44,387 nt of DNA from Clostridia bacterium (GCA_017470945.1 JAFUXH010000024.1:1-44387), one strand, 5' to 3'. Numbered from the stretch's first letter, positions 24,391-32,622 are shown. The notes: generated by a model from the letters alone, not told the origin. Made by a program: numbers and translations.

Positions 24391-24459
24391 GCATCCCGGG
24401 GTTTTGAAAATCTGAGCCTTTCTTCCGTGGAGAGGCTTTTGATCGGCAGGGGAGGAAAT

Positions 24460-26271
24460 ATGTTTTCTGAATACCTGGACCGGCATTCCCTTCGGGAACT
24501 GCTGATCCCCGGCAGGGCGATCCCGTTCCCGCCGGCGGACGACCGGGCGGCCTGGGCGCGCGTGCCCGAAAAGCATGCCCGGGAGATCCGGGAGATGGCG
24601 AAGGCCTACGCGGCCCAGCCCTATCCCATGCGAAAAGCCACGGATTTCCTGGCGTTTGTGCGAACCGGCAGCCGGGCGGCGGATGAAGGGCCGTATTTCC
24701 TTCGGCGGCGAAAGCTGTGCGCCGCCGCGCTGCTGTGCTGCGTGGATGCGGAAGCCCCCTTGGACGATGTGATCGACGGCATCTGGTGCATTTGCGAGGA
24801 AAGCAGCTGGGTCATCAGCGCCCACAACGTCAATCCCATCCCCGGCGCGCCCGCGGCCCGGGATTACCCTTTGCCGGACACGGAAAAGCCGTACATCGAT
24901 CTGTTCTCCGCCCAGACGGGCATGATCCTGTCCCTGGTGCGGCATCTGCTGCGATCCCGGCTGGACGCGGTAACGCCGGAAATCTGCCGCCGGATGGAGC
25001 GGGAGGTGGCCCGCCGCATCCTGACGCCCTTCATGGAAACGGATGATTTCTGGTGGATGGGCGTTCGCCGGAAGGATTTGTGCAATTGGACGCCCTGGAT
25101 CATATCCAACGTGATGCTGTGCGCCTGCGTGTGGCGCGATGATCGGGACGACCTGGCGGCGCTGCTGGACCGGGCCTGCCGGATGCTGGACCGCTGGCTG
25201 GACGTGGTGCCCCCGGACGGTGGCTGCGACGAAGGCGCGGGATACTGGAACATGGCCGGTGGCGCGCTGCTGGACTGCCTGGAGCGCTTGGAGCAGGCGA
25301 CGGGCGGAAGCATGACCTTCTGGGGGGAAGAAAAAATTCGCAATATCATGACTTTTCCCCTGAAAGCGGAAATCGGCGGCGGGTGGTTTGTGAATTTTGC
25401 CGATTGCGACGCCCAGCCCTATTTGTCCGGCGAACGGCTGCAATACGCCGGGGAACGCCTGGGGGACGCGGCGCTGGCAGCCATGGGCAATCGCCTACGG
25501 GGAAGGCTGTGCGATCCATTGAACGACGTGCCCCATTTCAGCAGGGTATTGAACCTCCTGTTCCACCCCGAAGGGGAGGCTGCGGCAGGCGAACCGCGGC
25601 AAGACGTGTGGCTGCCCGATCTGCAATTGCGCCTGGTGCGCCGGGGCGCCTTGACCCTGTGCTGCAAGGGCGGCCACAACGGCGAAAGCCACAACCACAA
25701 CGACGTGGGCTCCTTCATGCTGTACGCCGATCAGCAGCCGGTCATCGTGGACGCGGGAAACATGAATTACACCGCCAAAACCTTTTCCGACGAGCGCTAC
25801 ACGCTGTGGAACGTGCGGGGGGCCTATCATAACCTGCCCCTCATCGGCGGCAGGGAACAGCAGCCGGGCCGGGAGCACGCGGCCAGGGAAGTGGAGTGCC
25901 TGCCGGATGGGCTGGCCCTCGATCTGGCCGGCGCTTACGGGAAAGACGCCGGGGTGAAATCGCTGCGCCGGGAAATGACGCTGAAGAAGGACGGTTTTTT
26001 CCTGCGGGACCGGATCGCCCTGGAAACGCCTGCCGTGGCCGCCTGGGTGTTCATGCTGCGGAAGGAACCGGACATTTCGGCGGAGGGGTTTGCATCGGGC
26101 GATATCCGGGTGCAGTGCCCGCCGGGGCTAACATTTTCCGTGGAGGAGATCCCGGTGGAGGACGCCCGCATGGCCCGGAATTTCCCCGGCAGCCTGTGGC
26201 GGCTGATCGCGCAAGCCCCGGCAAGCGGGGCCTTTGACGCAAAATTTACCGTGACTGAACGGAATCGATAA
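24460..26271 (+). CDS. heparinase II/III family polysaccharide lyase
   Basis: 603 residues. ATG at 24460 follows GGGAGGAAAT. The N-terminal part (about 1-360) is an alpha-helical toroid with NWTPWI (209-214) and DEGAGYWNMAGG (257-268), where the catalytic Tyr of this clan lies. The C-terminal beta domain (about 380-603) carries GGHNGESHNHNDVGSF (404-419), the His-Asn-His-Asn-Asp signature of heparinase II/III. The clan cleaves uronic-acid polymers by beta-elimination and leaves an unsaturated uronate at the new end; the downstream GH88 removes that residue. No signal peptide, so it acts on imported oligosaccharides. Exact family (PL12, 15, 17, 21 or other) and substrate cannot be told by eye. 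Confidence 0.87.
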   Translation: MFSEYLDRHSLRELLIPGRAIPFPPADDRAAWARVPEKHAREIREMAKAYAAQPYPMRKATDFLAFVRTGSRAADEGPYFLRRRKLCAAALLCCVDAEAPLDDVIDGIWCICEESSWVISAHNVNPIPGAPAARDYPLPDTEKPYIDLFSAQTGMILSLVRHLLRSRLDAVTPEICRRMEREVARRILTPFMETDDFWWMGVRRKDLCNWTPWIISNVMLCACVWRDDRDDLAALLDRACRMLDRWLDVVPPDGGCDEGAGYWNMAGGALLDCLERLEQATGGSMTFWGEEKIRNIMTFPLKAEIGGGWFVNFADCDAQPYLSGERLQYAGERLGDAALAAMGNRLRGRLCDPLNDVPHFSRVLNLLFHPEGEAAAGEPRQDVWLPDLQLRLVRRGALTLCCKGGHNGESHNHNDVGSFMLYADQQPVIVDAGNMNYTAKTFSDERYTLWNVRGAYHNLPLIGGREQQPGREHAAREVECLPDGLALDLAGAYGKDAGVKSLRREMTLKKDGFFLRDRIALETPAVAAWVFMLRKEPDISAEGFASGDIRVQCPPGLTFSVEEIPVEDARMARNFPGSLWRLIAQAPASGAFDAKFTVTERNR

Positions 26272-26284
26272 AGGAGCGATTGGC

Positions 26285-28090
26285 TTGAACGAGGTGCGGA
26301 AGAATCCCCTGCGTACCCGCCGGGATATGGCCCGGGCGGCGGTGCAGATGATCCGTCCCCTGGTCGCCTGCCTGACGCCGGGCAGGGCCCGGATGATCGT
26401 GGGGGAGGGCTCGGCCCACTATCCCGAGGATGTGGCGGGCATGGAGGGCTTTTCCCGGGTGCTGTGGGCGCTGGTGCCCATGCTGGCGGGCCGCTGCGAG
26501 GAGGCGGAGGAATTCTGGCCCCTGTGGCGGGAGGGCATCATTCACGGTACCGATCCCGACCACCCGGAGTATTGGGGCGATATCGGGGATTACGACCAGC
26601 GGATGGTGGAAATGGCGGTCATGGGCACGGGGCTGTGCTTCGCGCCGGACCGGTTTTATGACGAATTGACCGCCCCGGAGCAGGACCGGCTGTATCGCTG
26701 GCTGAATCAGATCAACCTGCACGATATGCCGAAAAACAACTGGCGTTTCTTCCGCATCCTGGTGAACATCGGTTTTCTCAAGGTGGGCCGCCCGGTGGAT
26801 GTGGAGCGGCTGAAGGAAGACCTGGACCTGATGGAAAGCCATTACGTGGGCGACGGCTGGTATTTTGACGCGCCTACCAAGCGGGATTATTACACGATCT
26901 GGGGCTTTCATTTTTACAGCCTGGTGTACGCCGCCGCTATGGCAGACAGGGACGCGGAGCGCTGCCGCCGGTTTGTGGAACGGGCGCGGCTGATCGCGCC
27001 CCGGTTTGCCTGCTGGTTCGATCGGGAGGGGCGGGCCCTGCCCTACGGGCGCAGCCTGACCTATCGCTTTTGCCAGGGCAGCTTTTTCGCGGCCATGGCC
27101 TTTGCCGGAGTTGAGGCGGAGGACATCGCCTGGGGCGAAATGAAGGGCTTTTTGCTGCGCAATCTGCGCTGGTGGCTGGGCATGCCCATTTTTGACCGGG
27201 GCGGGGCCCTGACGGTGGGCTATGGCTATCCCAACCTTTGCGTGGCGGAGGGGTATAACGCCCCCGGCTCCCCCTATTGGGGCATGAAGGCCTTTTTCGC
27301 CCTGGCCCTGCCGGAGGATCACCCCTTCTGGCGGGCGGAGGAAGCGCCTTATACGCCCCCGGAAAAATTCCTGGATCAGCAGGTGCGTTTGCTGCTGACC
27401 CGGGATCGGGAGAACCGTCAGGTGGTGGCCTACACCGCGGGCAACCACGCCTGGGAGCACACCCACGAGGACGAAAAATACGAAAAATTCGCTTATTCCA
27501 CCCAGTTCGCCTTTTCCGCCGTCAAGGAGGCCACCACCCTGCAAAAAGGGGCTTACGATTCCATGTTGGCGGTGAAGCGGGCGGGCAAGTGCCTGTGGCA
27601 TGAAAGAAGCGGCTGCGATGCGTTTCAATTGACCGACGAGCGGGTGTCCTTCGTTTGGCGGCCCCTGGAGGGGGTGCGAATCGATACGGTGATCGTGCCC
27701 GTGGGCATGTGGCACGTGCGCCGGCACGTGATCCAGGCGGATTTTGAGATAGAAATCGCCGAAGGGGCGTTCGCCGTGAAGAAAGATTGGGCTGGTGCGC
27801 GCCCCTGCGACAGGATCGCTTCCGCCCTGACCCAAGGCCCGGATCGGGCGACGGCCCATGGGCAGTACGGCACCAGCGCCATTTTCGCCCTGAAGGGCTA
27901 TGAAACGGGCGAGGTGATCCACGCCGAGCCCAACACCAATCTGATGCACCCCCGCACGGTGATCCCCATGCTGCGCTCCCGCCTGCCGGCGGGGGAAAGC
28001 GTGCTGATCTGCGCCGTGTTTTCAGACGCGGGGGATTGCGTTGTTGAATCTGTGCCACAGGAGGTATTGAGCATTGCGGAATCGTTATGA
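26285..28090 (+). CDS. DUF2264 domain protein, putative uronide-active glycoside hydrolase
   Basis: 601 residues, TTG start with AAGGAG 8 bases upstream. It begins NEVRKNPLRTRRDMARAAV, the usual opening of DUF2264 (PF10022). An alpha-toroid domain spans about 1-370, with EYWGDIGDYDQRMVEMA, PKNNWRFFRILVNI, WYFDAPTKRDYYTIWGFHFYSL in pattern, and PYGRSLTYRFCQGSFF. A beta domain follows to the end. To my recollection some DUF2264 proteins have been classed as GH154 with beta-glucuronidase activity; that would suit this locus. No signal peptide. The gene overlaps the following GH88 gene by 17 bases. Confidence 0.85.
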   Translation: MNEVRKNPLRTRRDMARAAVQMIRPLVACLTPGRARMIVGEGSAHYPEDVAGMEGFSRVLWALVPMLAGRCEEAEEFWPLWREGIIHGTDPDHPEYWGDIGDYDQRMVEMAVMGTGLCFAPDRFYDELTAPEQDRLYRWLNQINLHDMPKNNWRFFRILVNIGFLKVGRPVDVERLKEDLDLMESHYVGDGWYFDAPTKRDYYTIWGFHFYSLVYAAAMADRDAERCRRFVERARLIAPRFACWFDREGRALPYGRSLTYRFCQGSFFAAMAFAGVEAEDIAWGEMKGFLLRNLRWWLGMPIFDRGGALTVGYGYPNLCVAEGYNAPGSPYWGMKAFFALALPEDHPFWRAEEAPYTPPEKFLDQQVRLLLTRDRENRQVVAYTAGNHAWEHTHEDEKYEKFAYSTQFAFSAVKEATTLQKGAYDSMLAVKRAGKCLWHERSGCDAFQLTDERVSFVWRPLEGVRIDTVIVPVGMWHVRRHVIQADFEIEIAEGAFAVKKDWAGARPCDRIASALTQGPDRATAHGQYGTSAIFALKGYETGEVIHAEPNTNLMHPRTVIPMLRSRLPAGESVLICAVFSDAGDCVVESVPQEVLSIAESL

Positions 28091-29183
28091 GGAGGCCTTC
28101 CAAAAAGTCGCGGAGAAATACCGCCGCGGGGCCGAAAAGGCGGCGAAGGAGGGCATGATCCCCTATAAAAGCGAAAAGAGCGCCTGGATCCCCTCGCCCT
28201 ACGACGGCAACGGCTGGTGGACCGGGGGCTTTTACCCCGCCATTCTGTGGCAGATCTACGCCGCGAACAGGGCGGATTGGTGCCTCATCGAGGCGCGCCG
28301 GGTGGAAACGCTGCTGACGGAGGAATTCCGGGTCTTTTCCCATCTGAATCATGACGTGGGCTTTATGTATCTGCTTTCCTGCGGGGCGGATCACAAACTG
28401 ACGGGGGATGCCCAGGCCGCCCAGGATACCCTTCACGCGGCCAGCTTGCTGATGGGCAGGTTCAATCCCGTCGGCTATATCCGGGCGTGGAATCAGCCCT
28501 CCCAGGCGGGCTTTGCCATCATTGACTGCATGATGAATCTGTCGCTGCTCTATTGGGCTTCCCGCCAAACGGGCGATCCCCGCTTCGCCCACGCGGCCGA
28601 TCTGCACGCCCATACCGCGCTCCGGGAATTCCTGCGGCCGGATGGGTCGGTGAGCCATATCATCGAATTCGATCCCGAAACCGGGGCGCGGGTCAAGGAG
28701 CATCCGGGCCAGGGCTATGCCCTGGGTACCCAGTGGAGCCGGGGCCAGGCCTGGGGCCTGTATGGGTTCACGTTGGCGTATCTGAATACGAAAAAGCCGG
28801 AGTACCTGGACGCCGCCCGGAAAATCGCCGCCAATTTCATGGCCCATATTCGGCCCGACGGCCTGACGGACTGCGATTTTTGCCAGCCGGATACGGAGGA
28901 ACGCATCGACAATATCGCCGGAGCCATCGCCGCCTGCGGCCTGATGGAGCTGGAAAAGGCGACGGGCGACGCCGCTTACCGCACTGCCGCGCTGCGGCTG
29001 GTGGACGGATTGCTGGATCATTGCTGCGATTGGACGGGAGAACGCCTGGGCGTGCTGACCCACTGCACCGCCAGCTATCACGACGACGGAGCGGGACGGC
29101 ACACCAACATCGTGTACGGCGATTACTTTTTGATGGAGGCCCTGGTCAAATTGAACGGCACGGACCCCATGCTGTGGCTGTGA
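28074..29183 (+). CDS. unsaturated glucuronyl hydrolase, GH88
   Basis: Removes the 4,5-unsaturated uronate left by polysaccharide lyases. 369 residues, an alpha6/alpha6 barrel, near the 377 of the Bacillus enzyme UGL. The two key Asp residues are in HLNHDVGFMYL (D94) and AIIDCMMNLSLLYW (D151), which correspond to the known D88 and D149. Other family blocks are NGWWTGGFYPAILW, TQWSRGQAWGLYGF and DNIAGAIAACGLMEL. TTG start with AGGAGG 9 bases upstream, inside the end of the DUF2264 gene. Cytoplasmic. It is the strongest evidence that the locus makes unsaturated uronides. Confidence 0.93.
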   Translation: MRNRYEEAFQKVAEKYRRGAEKAAKEGMIPYKSEKSAWIPSPYDGNGWWTGGFYPAILWQIYAANRADWCLIEARRVETLLTEEFRVFSHLNHDVGFMYLLSCGADHKLTGDAQAAQDTLHAASLLMGRFNPVGYIRAWNQPSQAGFAIIDCMMNLSLLYWASRQTGDPRFAHAADLHAHTALREFLRPDGSVSHIIEFDPETGARVKEHPGQGYALGTQWSRGQAWGLYGFTLAYLNTKKPEYLDAARKIAANFMAHIRPDGLTDCDFCQPDTEERIDNIAGAIAACGLMELEKATGDAAYRTAALRLVDGLLDHCCDWTGERLGVLTHCTASYHDDGAGRHTNIVYGDYFLMEALVKLNGTDPMLWL

Positions 29184-29190
29184 GGTGGAT

Positions 29191-29970
29191 ATGATCAACA
29201 TTCAAGTGATAACGGGCGATGGGCAAATCATCGCCGGCGCGTCCCATGAAACGGAAGCCATGCTGTGCGTGGATCGGGCATATCAGCCGGGGGATCGGAT
29301 CGTCCTTTCCGGCAGCGAGCATATGCGGGCGCAGATGGATCAGGCGCTGATGGCGGGCGAAGTGTATTTGCCTGAGAAAACCATGACCTGGCTCGTCCCC
29401 GCCGGGGAGCACCGGCTGGCCTACGCGCCGGGAACGTTTGAAGCGCGGCGCCATGTGATCCGTGCCCGTGCGATGGGGGAGGAGGAGATCTTATCCCGCC
29501 GGAACCTGGCGCTGAATCCTGCCGATCTGCGGGGCGACACGGATTTTTATCCCCATTGCACCGCCAATGTGGAAACGCGGAACGAGGCGTGCTTTTGCGC
29601 CCGGAACGTGATCGACGGGATGCGCCTGAACACCAGCCACGGCGAATGGCCCTTTCAAAGCTGGGGTATCGGCGCCAGGGAGGATGCCTGGTGCCGCCTG
29701 GATTTTGGCCGCGAGGTGGAGGTGGACGAAATGGCCTTGACCCTGCGGGCGGATTTTCCCCATGACGCCTATTGGGTGGCAGGCCGTGTCGTGCTGTACG
29801 ACGGCGCCGACGTTTCCTTTTCTCTGCGCAAAACCGGCGATCGTCAGCGCATCCCCCTGGGCCGCCATATCGTGCGCTGGATGCGCCTGGAAAGCATGCA
29901 GAAAAGCGACGATCCCTCCGCCTTCCCCGCCCTGACGGAGTGGGAAGTATACGGAAAAGACCGCCGCTGA
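29191..29970 (+). CDS. cytoplasmic galactose-binding-like (F5/8 type C-like) domain protein
   Basis: 259 residues. The ATG at 29191 lies 8 bases after the GH88 stop, with AGGTGG just upstream. Residues about 1-105 are an unrecognised beta-rich section (ITGDGQIIAGASHETEAML). Residues about 110-257 look like a discoidin/F5-8C fold: a Cys/Asn-rich entry, ARNVIDGMRLNTSHGEWPFQSWGIG, then AWCRLDFGREVEVDEMAL and a closing TEWEVYG strand. Such folds bind sugars, but in secreted proteins; this one has no signal peptide. It could help an enzyme of the locus recognise imported oligosaccharides. Function unknown. Confidence 0.7.
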   Translation: MINIQVITGDGQIIAGASHETEAMLCVDRAYQPGDRIVLSGSEHMRAQMDQALMAGEVYLPEKTMTWLVPAGEHRLAYAPGTFEARRHVIRARAMGEEEILSRRNLALNPADLRGDTDFYPHCTANVETRNEACFCARNVIDGMRLNTSHGEWPFQSWGIGAREDAWCRLDFGREVEVDEMALTLRADFPHDAYWVAGRVVLYDGADVSFSLRKTGDRQRIPLGRHIVRWMRLESMQKSDDPSAFPALTEWEVYGKDRR

Positions 29971-30145
29971 CGGACGAGTCAATCAACCGGCCTGTTGAAA
30001 AGAATCAAGCGCATATTGACATGATCCACGGAAAATCCGCCGCCGGCCGTTTGTGCACCGGCATTATGGCCTTGCCTGGCAGATGGGCGGTTATTTCTGC
30101 AATTTCGTTCGGCGGAAGGCAACTGCTCATCCTGCGGGATGATAC

Positions 30146-30170
30146 GCGGGAACTGCCCGCAATTTGTTTT
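30146..30170 (+). terminator. possible terminator of the uronide operon
   Basis: GCGGG (30146-30150), AACTG loop, CCCGC (30156-30160), then AATTTGTTTTCC. A short stem, so weak. The 288 bases between the galactose-binding-like gene and the SpoVT-like fragment hold no other feature I can support. Confidence 0.4.
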
Positions 30171-30258
30171 CCTTTCTTTCCAAATCTTCCCGCCCTGCCC
30201 AATCGCATAAATCGTCTTTCCATGGAAAAGCTATGGCTGAAAAGCATCAAGGAGGCGC

Positions 30259-30441
30259 ATGGAAGTGCGAGCGACGGGAATTGTGAGAAGAATAGACGAA
30301 TTGGGCCGGGTGGTCATTCCCAAAGAAATTAGAAGAACGCTGCGGATTCGCGAGGGTGACCCGTCCCTGATGGCATTGACACCGATGGAGCAATTTTGCC
30401 TCGCGCTGATGGATACGGCGGACAGATTCGGTACGAAATGA
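30259..30441 (+). pseudogene. truncated SpoVT/AbrB-type DNA-binding protein
   Basis: The first 35 residues, beginning MEVRATGIVRRIDELGRVV and running on through KEIRRTLRIREGDP, match the swapped-hairpin AbrB domain of SpoVT very closely. In SpoVT the next residues are LEIY/F and the domain continues, then a GAF-like sensing domain follows. Here the chain switches to unrelated residues and stops at 60. AAGGAGG lies 4 bases before the ATG. I read it as the 5' remnant of a spoVT-like gene; a short functional AbrB peptide is the alternative. Confidence 0.6.
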
Positions 30442-30473
30442 GCGTCAAACCGGATTGGAAGCACGAAAGGGGA

Positions 30474-30607
30474 ATGAACATGGATTTCTATACCGCGTTT
30501 TATGATATGAACGAAAACTGCGTGTTTGTATGGATGACCGATTCCTCAATGGCAATGCGAAAAAGTATCTGAATACGGTGAGACAGGATCAGACGCAGCC
30601 TGAATAA
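30474..30607 (+). pseudogene. possible small frameshifted gene
   Basis: After AAAGGGGA, an ATG opens MNMDFYTAFYDMNENCVF, which stops early. A shift of frame near 30525 would continue as CMDDRFLNGNAKKYL to a TAA at 30605-30607 and give a protein of about 44 residues. The second half looks more protein-like than the native frame. I do not recognise it. Confidence 0.3.
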
Positions 30608-30630
30608 TAATCTGAACTCTCAGCAGACAA

Positions 30631-30660
30631 ACGGCGACAGGGATTATTCCCTGTCGCCGT
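30631..30660. repeat. perfect 13-bp inverted repeat
   Basis: ACGGCGACAGGGA (30631-30643) and TCCCTGTCGCCGT (30648-30660) with loop TTAT. There is no T-run after it on the plus strand and only TTTGT on the minus strand. It separates the SpoVT fragment region from the decayed minus-strand cluster and may terminate transcription or mark an insertion edge. Confidence 0.6.
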
Positions 30661-30692
30661 ATGCGCACATCAATTGCCTTTGTGAAGATTGG

Positions 30693-31107
30693 TCAGCAGG
30701 AATTGTCAGACGAGCATATCACGATCCTTGCCCAGCCCTGCAAACGGCATGAAGAACGGATGCTGTGGTCTTCCACCCGCTTGGCATGGTCGCCTTCGTT
30801 CCACTTTTTGGCGATCTGGAAACTGTTCGGAAGAAGGTTGATCAGCCGGATGAGCCCGTCAAAGAACGCCCTGCGCTTCCTGAAAGCGGCGTCGATGAAT
30901 GACATAATCTCCTCATTGGAAAGGCCGAAGGAACGCAGCTCCAGGCACATGGTGATCACGGCGTAGATGAAAACCACATTCATCGTGGGATAGACGTTGT
31001 TATTGTTCTTCCTTCTTCTCTGGGTCAGATAGGTGCAGCGCCTCCAATTCCATCTGGTACATCGCTGTATATTTCTGGACCTCTTTCTCAGTTGGCTGTG
31101 CTGGCAT
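30693..31107 (-). pseudogene. frameshifted ATC-hydrolase-like gene remnant
   Basis: A good start (GGAGGCG, 6 bases, ATG at 31107) opens MPAQPTEKEVQKYTAMYQ and runs into a TAA after 35 codons. The neighbouring frame continues the same kind of sequence from about 31005: VYPTMNVVFIYAVITMCLEL, then IDAAFRKRRAFFDGLIRL and NSFQIAKKWNEGDHAKRVEDHSI, after which it loses sense. The helix pattern resembles the N-terminal half of L-2-amino-thiazoline-4-carboxylate hydrolase-like proteins, and two such genes lie just upstream. At least one frameshift and a lost C-terminus mark it as decayed. Confidence 0.45.
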
Positions 31108-31139
31108 TGTTCACGCCTCCCATCCATTCCGTCGTTTTT

Positions 31140-31742
31140 TTATACCTTTCTCAGATAGAAGTCGCAGCGATCCGCGCCGGTGCCAAGCGTTCCAGTCCTT
31201 TTGAATTCAATTCCTGGGATGTTTCCGTAGCAGCGATTGTCGTTTGCACAAAATATCTTGGTCAGTTCAGGTCAGCCAAGTTCTGTGAAATACTTGTTGT
31301 ACGGGCAAGCGACAATATCCATTCTATATTCGCCCTTTTTCTTCGGATAGAACACATTTTTAAATCCGCTGTTAGGCCCGAACATCTTCTTTGTCAGAGG
31401 GTTCCAGATTTTGATGAACAGACTTTTCATGCCCGGCAGCTTCAGCATTTTTGCTATCTTCTTGCCCGCTGCCGTTGAATAGCCTATAGAAGCATCTTCA
31501 ATAACAGCATAGGCCTTCTCCTGGCTGGTCACCTCTTTGAGCGTCAGGTAGATCGCGGCAGAGGGAAAGATGTAGTTGTCGGTGTGCATATGAACACCTT
31601 TGGGCAGGTCAGGGCACTTCTCCATTATCTCGCCCAGCTTCTCCTCCGCTTTTCGCCACAGTTCATCGCTGTTTGGGAACTGCTTGTCCATTTCGTCCTT
31701 GATGAATAGCTTGGCTTTCATGATTTCCTTTGCGGTTTTCAT
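31140..31742 (-). pseudogene. L-2-amino-thiazoline-4-carboxylic acid hydrolase-like gene with an in-frame TGA
   Basis: An open frame of 156 codons (MKTAKEIMKAKLFIKDEMDK ... VACPYNKYFTELG) is stopped by TGA at 31272-31274. The same frame then continues with PELTKIFCANDNRCYG, IPGIEFKRTGTLGTG and ADRCDFYLRKV to a TAA at 31140-31142. These are typical C-terminal residues of the family (CPY..., PEL...FC, ...GxLGxGxxCDF). The full product would have 200 residues, the usual length. The TGA sits between Gly and Pro where relatives often have Cys, Ala or another small residue. Simple nonsense mutation is the likeliest reading, given decayed neighbours; selenocysteine is discussed as a finding. Confidence 0.7.
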
Positions 31743-31744
31743 GC

Positions 31745-32380
31745 TCAGCGTATCTCCTTTACCTTGTCGCCCACAACCCAGTAGTCGCAGATCCCGTCGC
31801 CATTCGCAATGGTATGCTCCCTATGCAGCTTTCCGTGCTGGAGCCGGAACATCACCTCGTCAGTTGAACACAGAGCGGGCATCAGCTCAGATATCCCTTC
31901 TCGCTCACAGAATTCACAAATCGGGCAGCGGGTGAAGTAATAGAAGCTGCCATCCTGATGCAGCGCTTCATCGAAGTTCACGACCCAGTTGACTGGATAA
32001 TCCTTGTCGTGGGCCTTGTACCACGTCTCATACTTTCGCATGTCCTGCTCCCACTTCTTCGGCGTCCTGTTCAGGTCGGTCATGCCGAAGATTGTACGGA
32101 GCAGTTTGCTTTCCAGCACGTCGGTCATCACCAACGCCATTTCATCAGGCGTGATCTTCTTCCCGCTACCGAGCCAGGCCGCCGCAAAGACATAGGCAAA
32201 GTATGCGTTCATTGCCATAGGGTTGCCGGGGCCAAGATCATCTGCGCGGAAGAGAAGGCGCCGATATTCTGCCTTGCCCCGCCGGATCGCCTGATCAGCC
32301 AATTCCTTATCAAACCGCTTTGTAATGCTCTTTTTCATCATCGGTGCAAAGAGCGTCCAGTAAACGCCAACATATTTCAA
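31745..32380 (-). CDS. L-2-amino-thiazoline-4-carboxylic acid hydrolase-like protein
   Basis: 211 residues, intact frame. TTG start at 32380 with GGGGTGA 6 bases upstream. The C-terminal part FTRCPICEFCEREGISELMPALCSTDEVM, then ANGDGICDYW, matches the family (Cys-Pro pair, ...LMPALC..., Cys-Asp near the end), and the N-terminal half is helical. The Pseudomonas enzyme opens the thiazoline ring on the way to L-cysteine, but most family members in gut Firmicutes are uncharacterised. It is followed 2 bp later by the TGA-interrupted paralogue, so the two were once an operon. Confidence 0.7.
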   Translation of the reverse strand: MKYVGVYWTLFAPMMKKSITKRFDKELADQAIRRGKAEYRRLLFRADDLGPGNPMAMNAYFAYVFAAAWLGSGKKITPDEMALVMTDVLESKLLRTIFGMTDLNRTPKKWEQDMRKYETWYKAHDKDYPVNWVVNFDEALHQDGSFYYFTRCPICEFCEREGISELMPALCSTDEVMFRLQHGKLHREHTIANGDGICDYWVVGDKVKEIR

Positions 32381-32502
32381 ATGCTTTCACCCCACTCCCA
32401 GCCGTTTCCGGCGTCAGTTTTATGCCGCACAAAACGAAAGCCACAGACGGTACCACCCCGGCAGAGCGCTTTGGCGCGGATGAAATTCGTATACACTGCG
32501 CT

Positions 32503-32622
32503 TCATATCCGTTCCTCTTTCCGCGGCCAGGGCCAGCAACGATTGACTCGCTTGCAGTAATCATTGTATTCCTTACCATATAGTTTTCTCAGCCACTTCT
32601 CCTCCGTTGCTTTCATCAACAA
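32503..32622 (-). pseudogene. C-terminal remnant of an isoprenylcysteine methyltransferase-family protein
   Basis: A 39-codon frame, TTG TTG ATG after AAAGGAAG, reads ATEEKWLRKLYGKEYNDYCK, then RVNRCWPW. This is the end of ICMT-family membrane methyltransferases (EE..L...+G.EY..Y...V.R..PW). The membrane helices that should come before it are absent, so only the tail is left. It is read in the same direction as the ATC-hydrolase-like genes. Confidence 0.6.

Noticed and set aside
32443-32462. GGGGTGGTACCG on the minus strand, similar to a T-box core
   Set aside because: No terminator with T-run, no stem I elements and no synthetase or amino-acid gene follows; it lies inside a short open frame. 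Probably chance.
32310-32579. 89-codon minus-strand frame overlapping the ATC-hydrolase-like start
   Set aside because: Joins pieces of the methyltransferase remnant spacer and an out-of-frame part of the next gene; no ribosome site.
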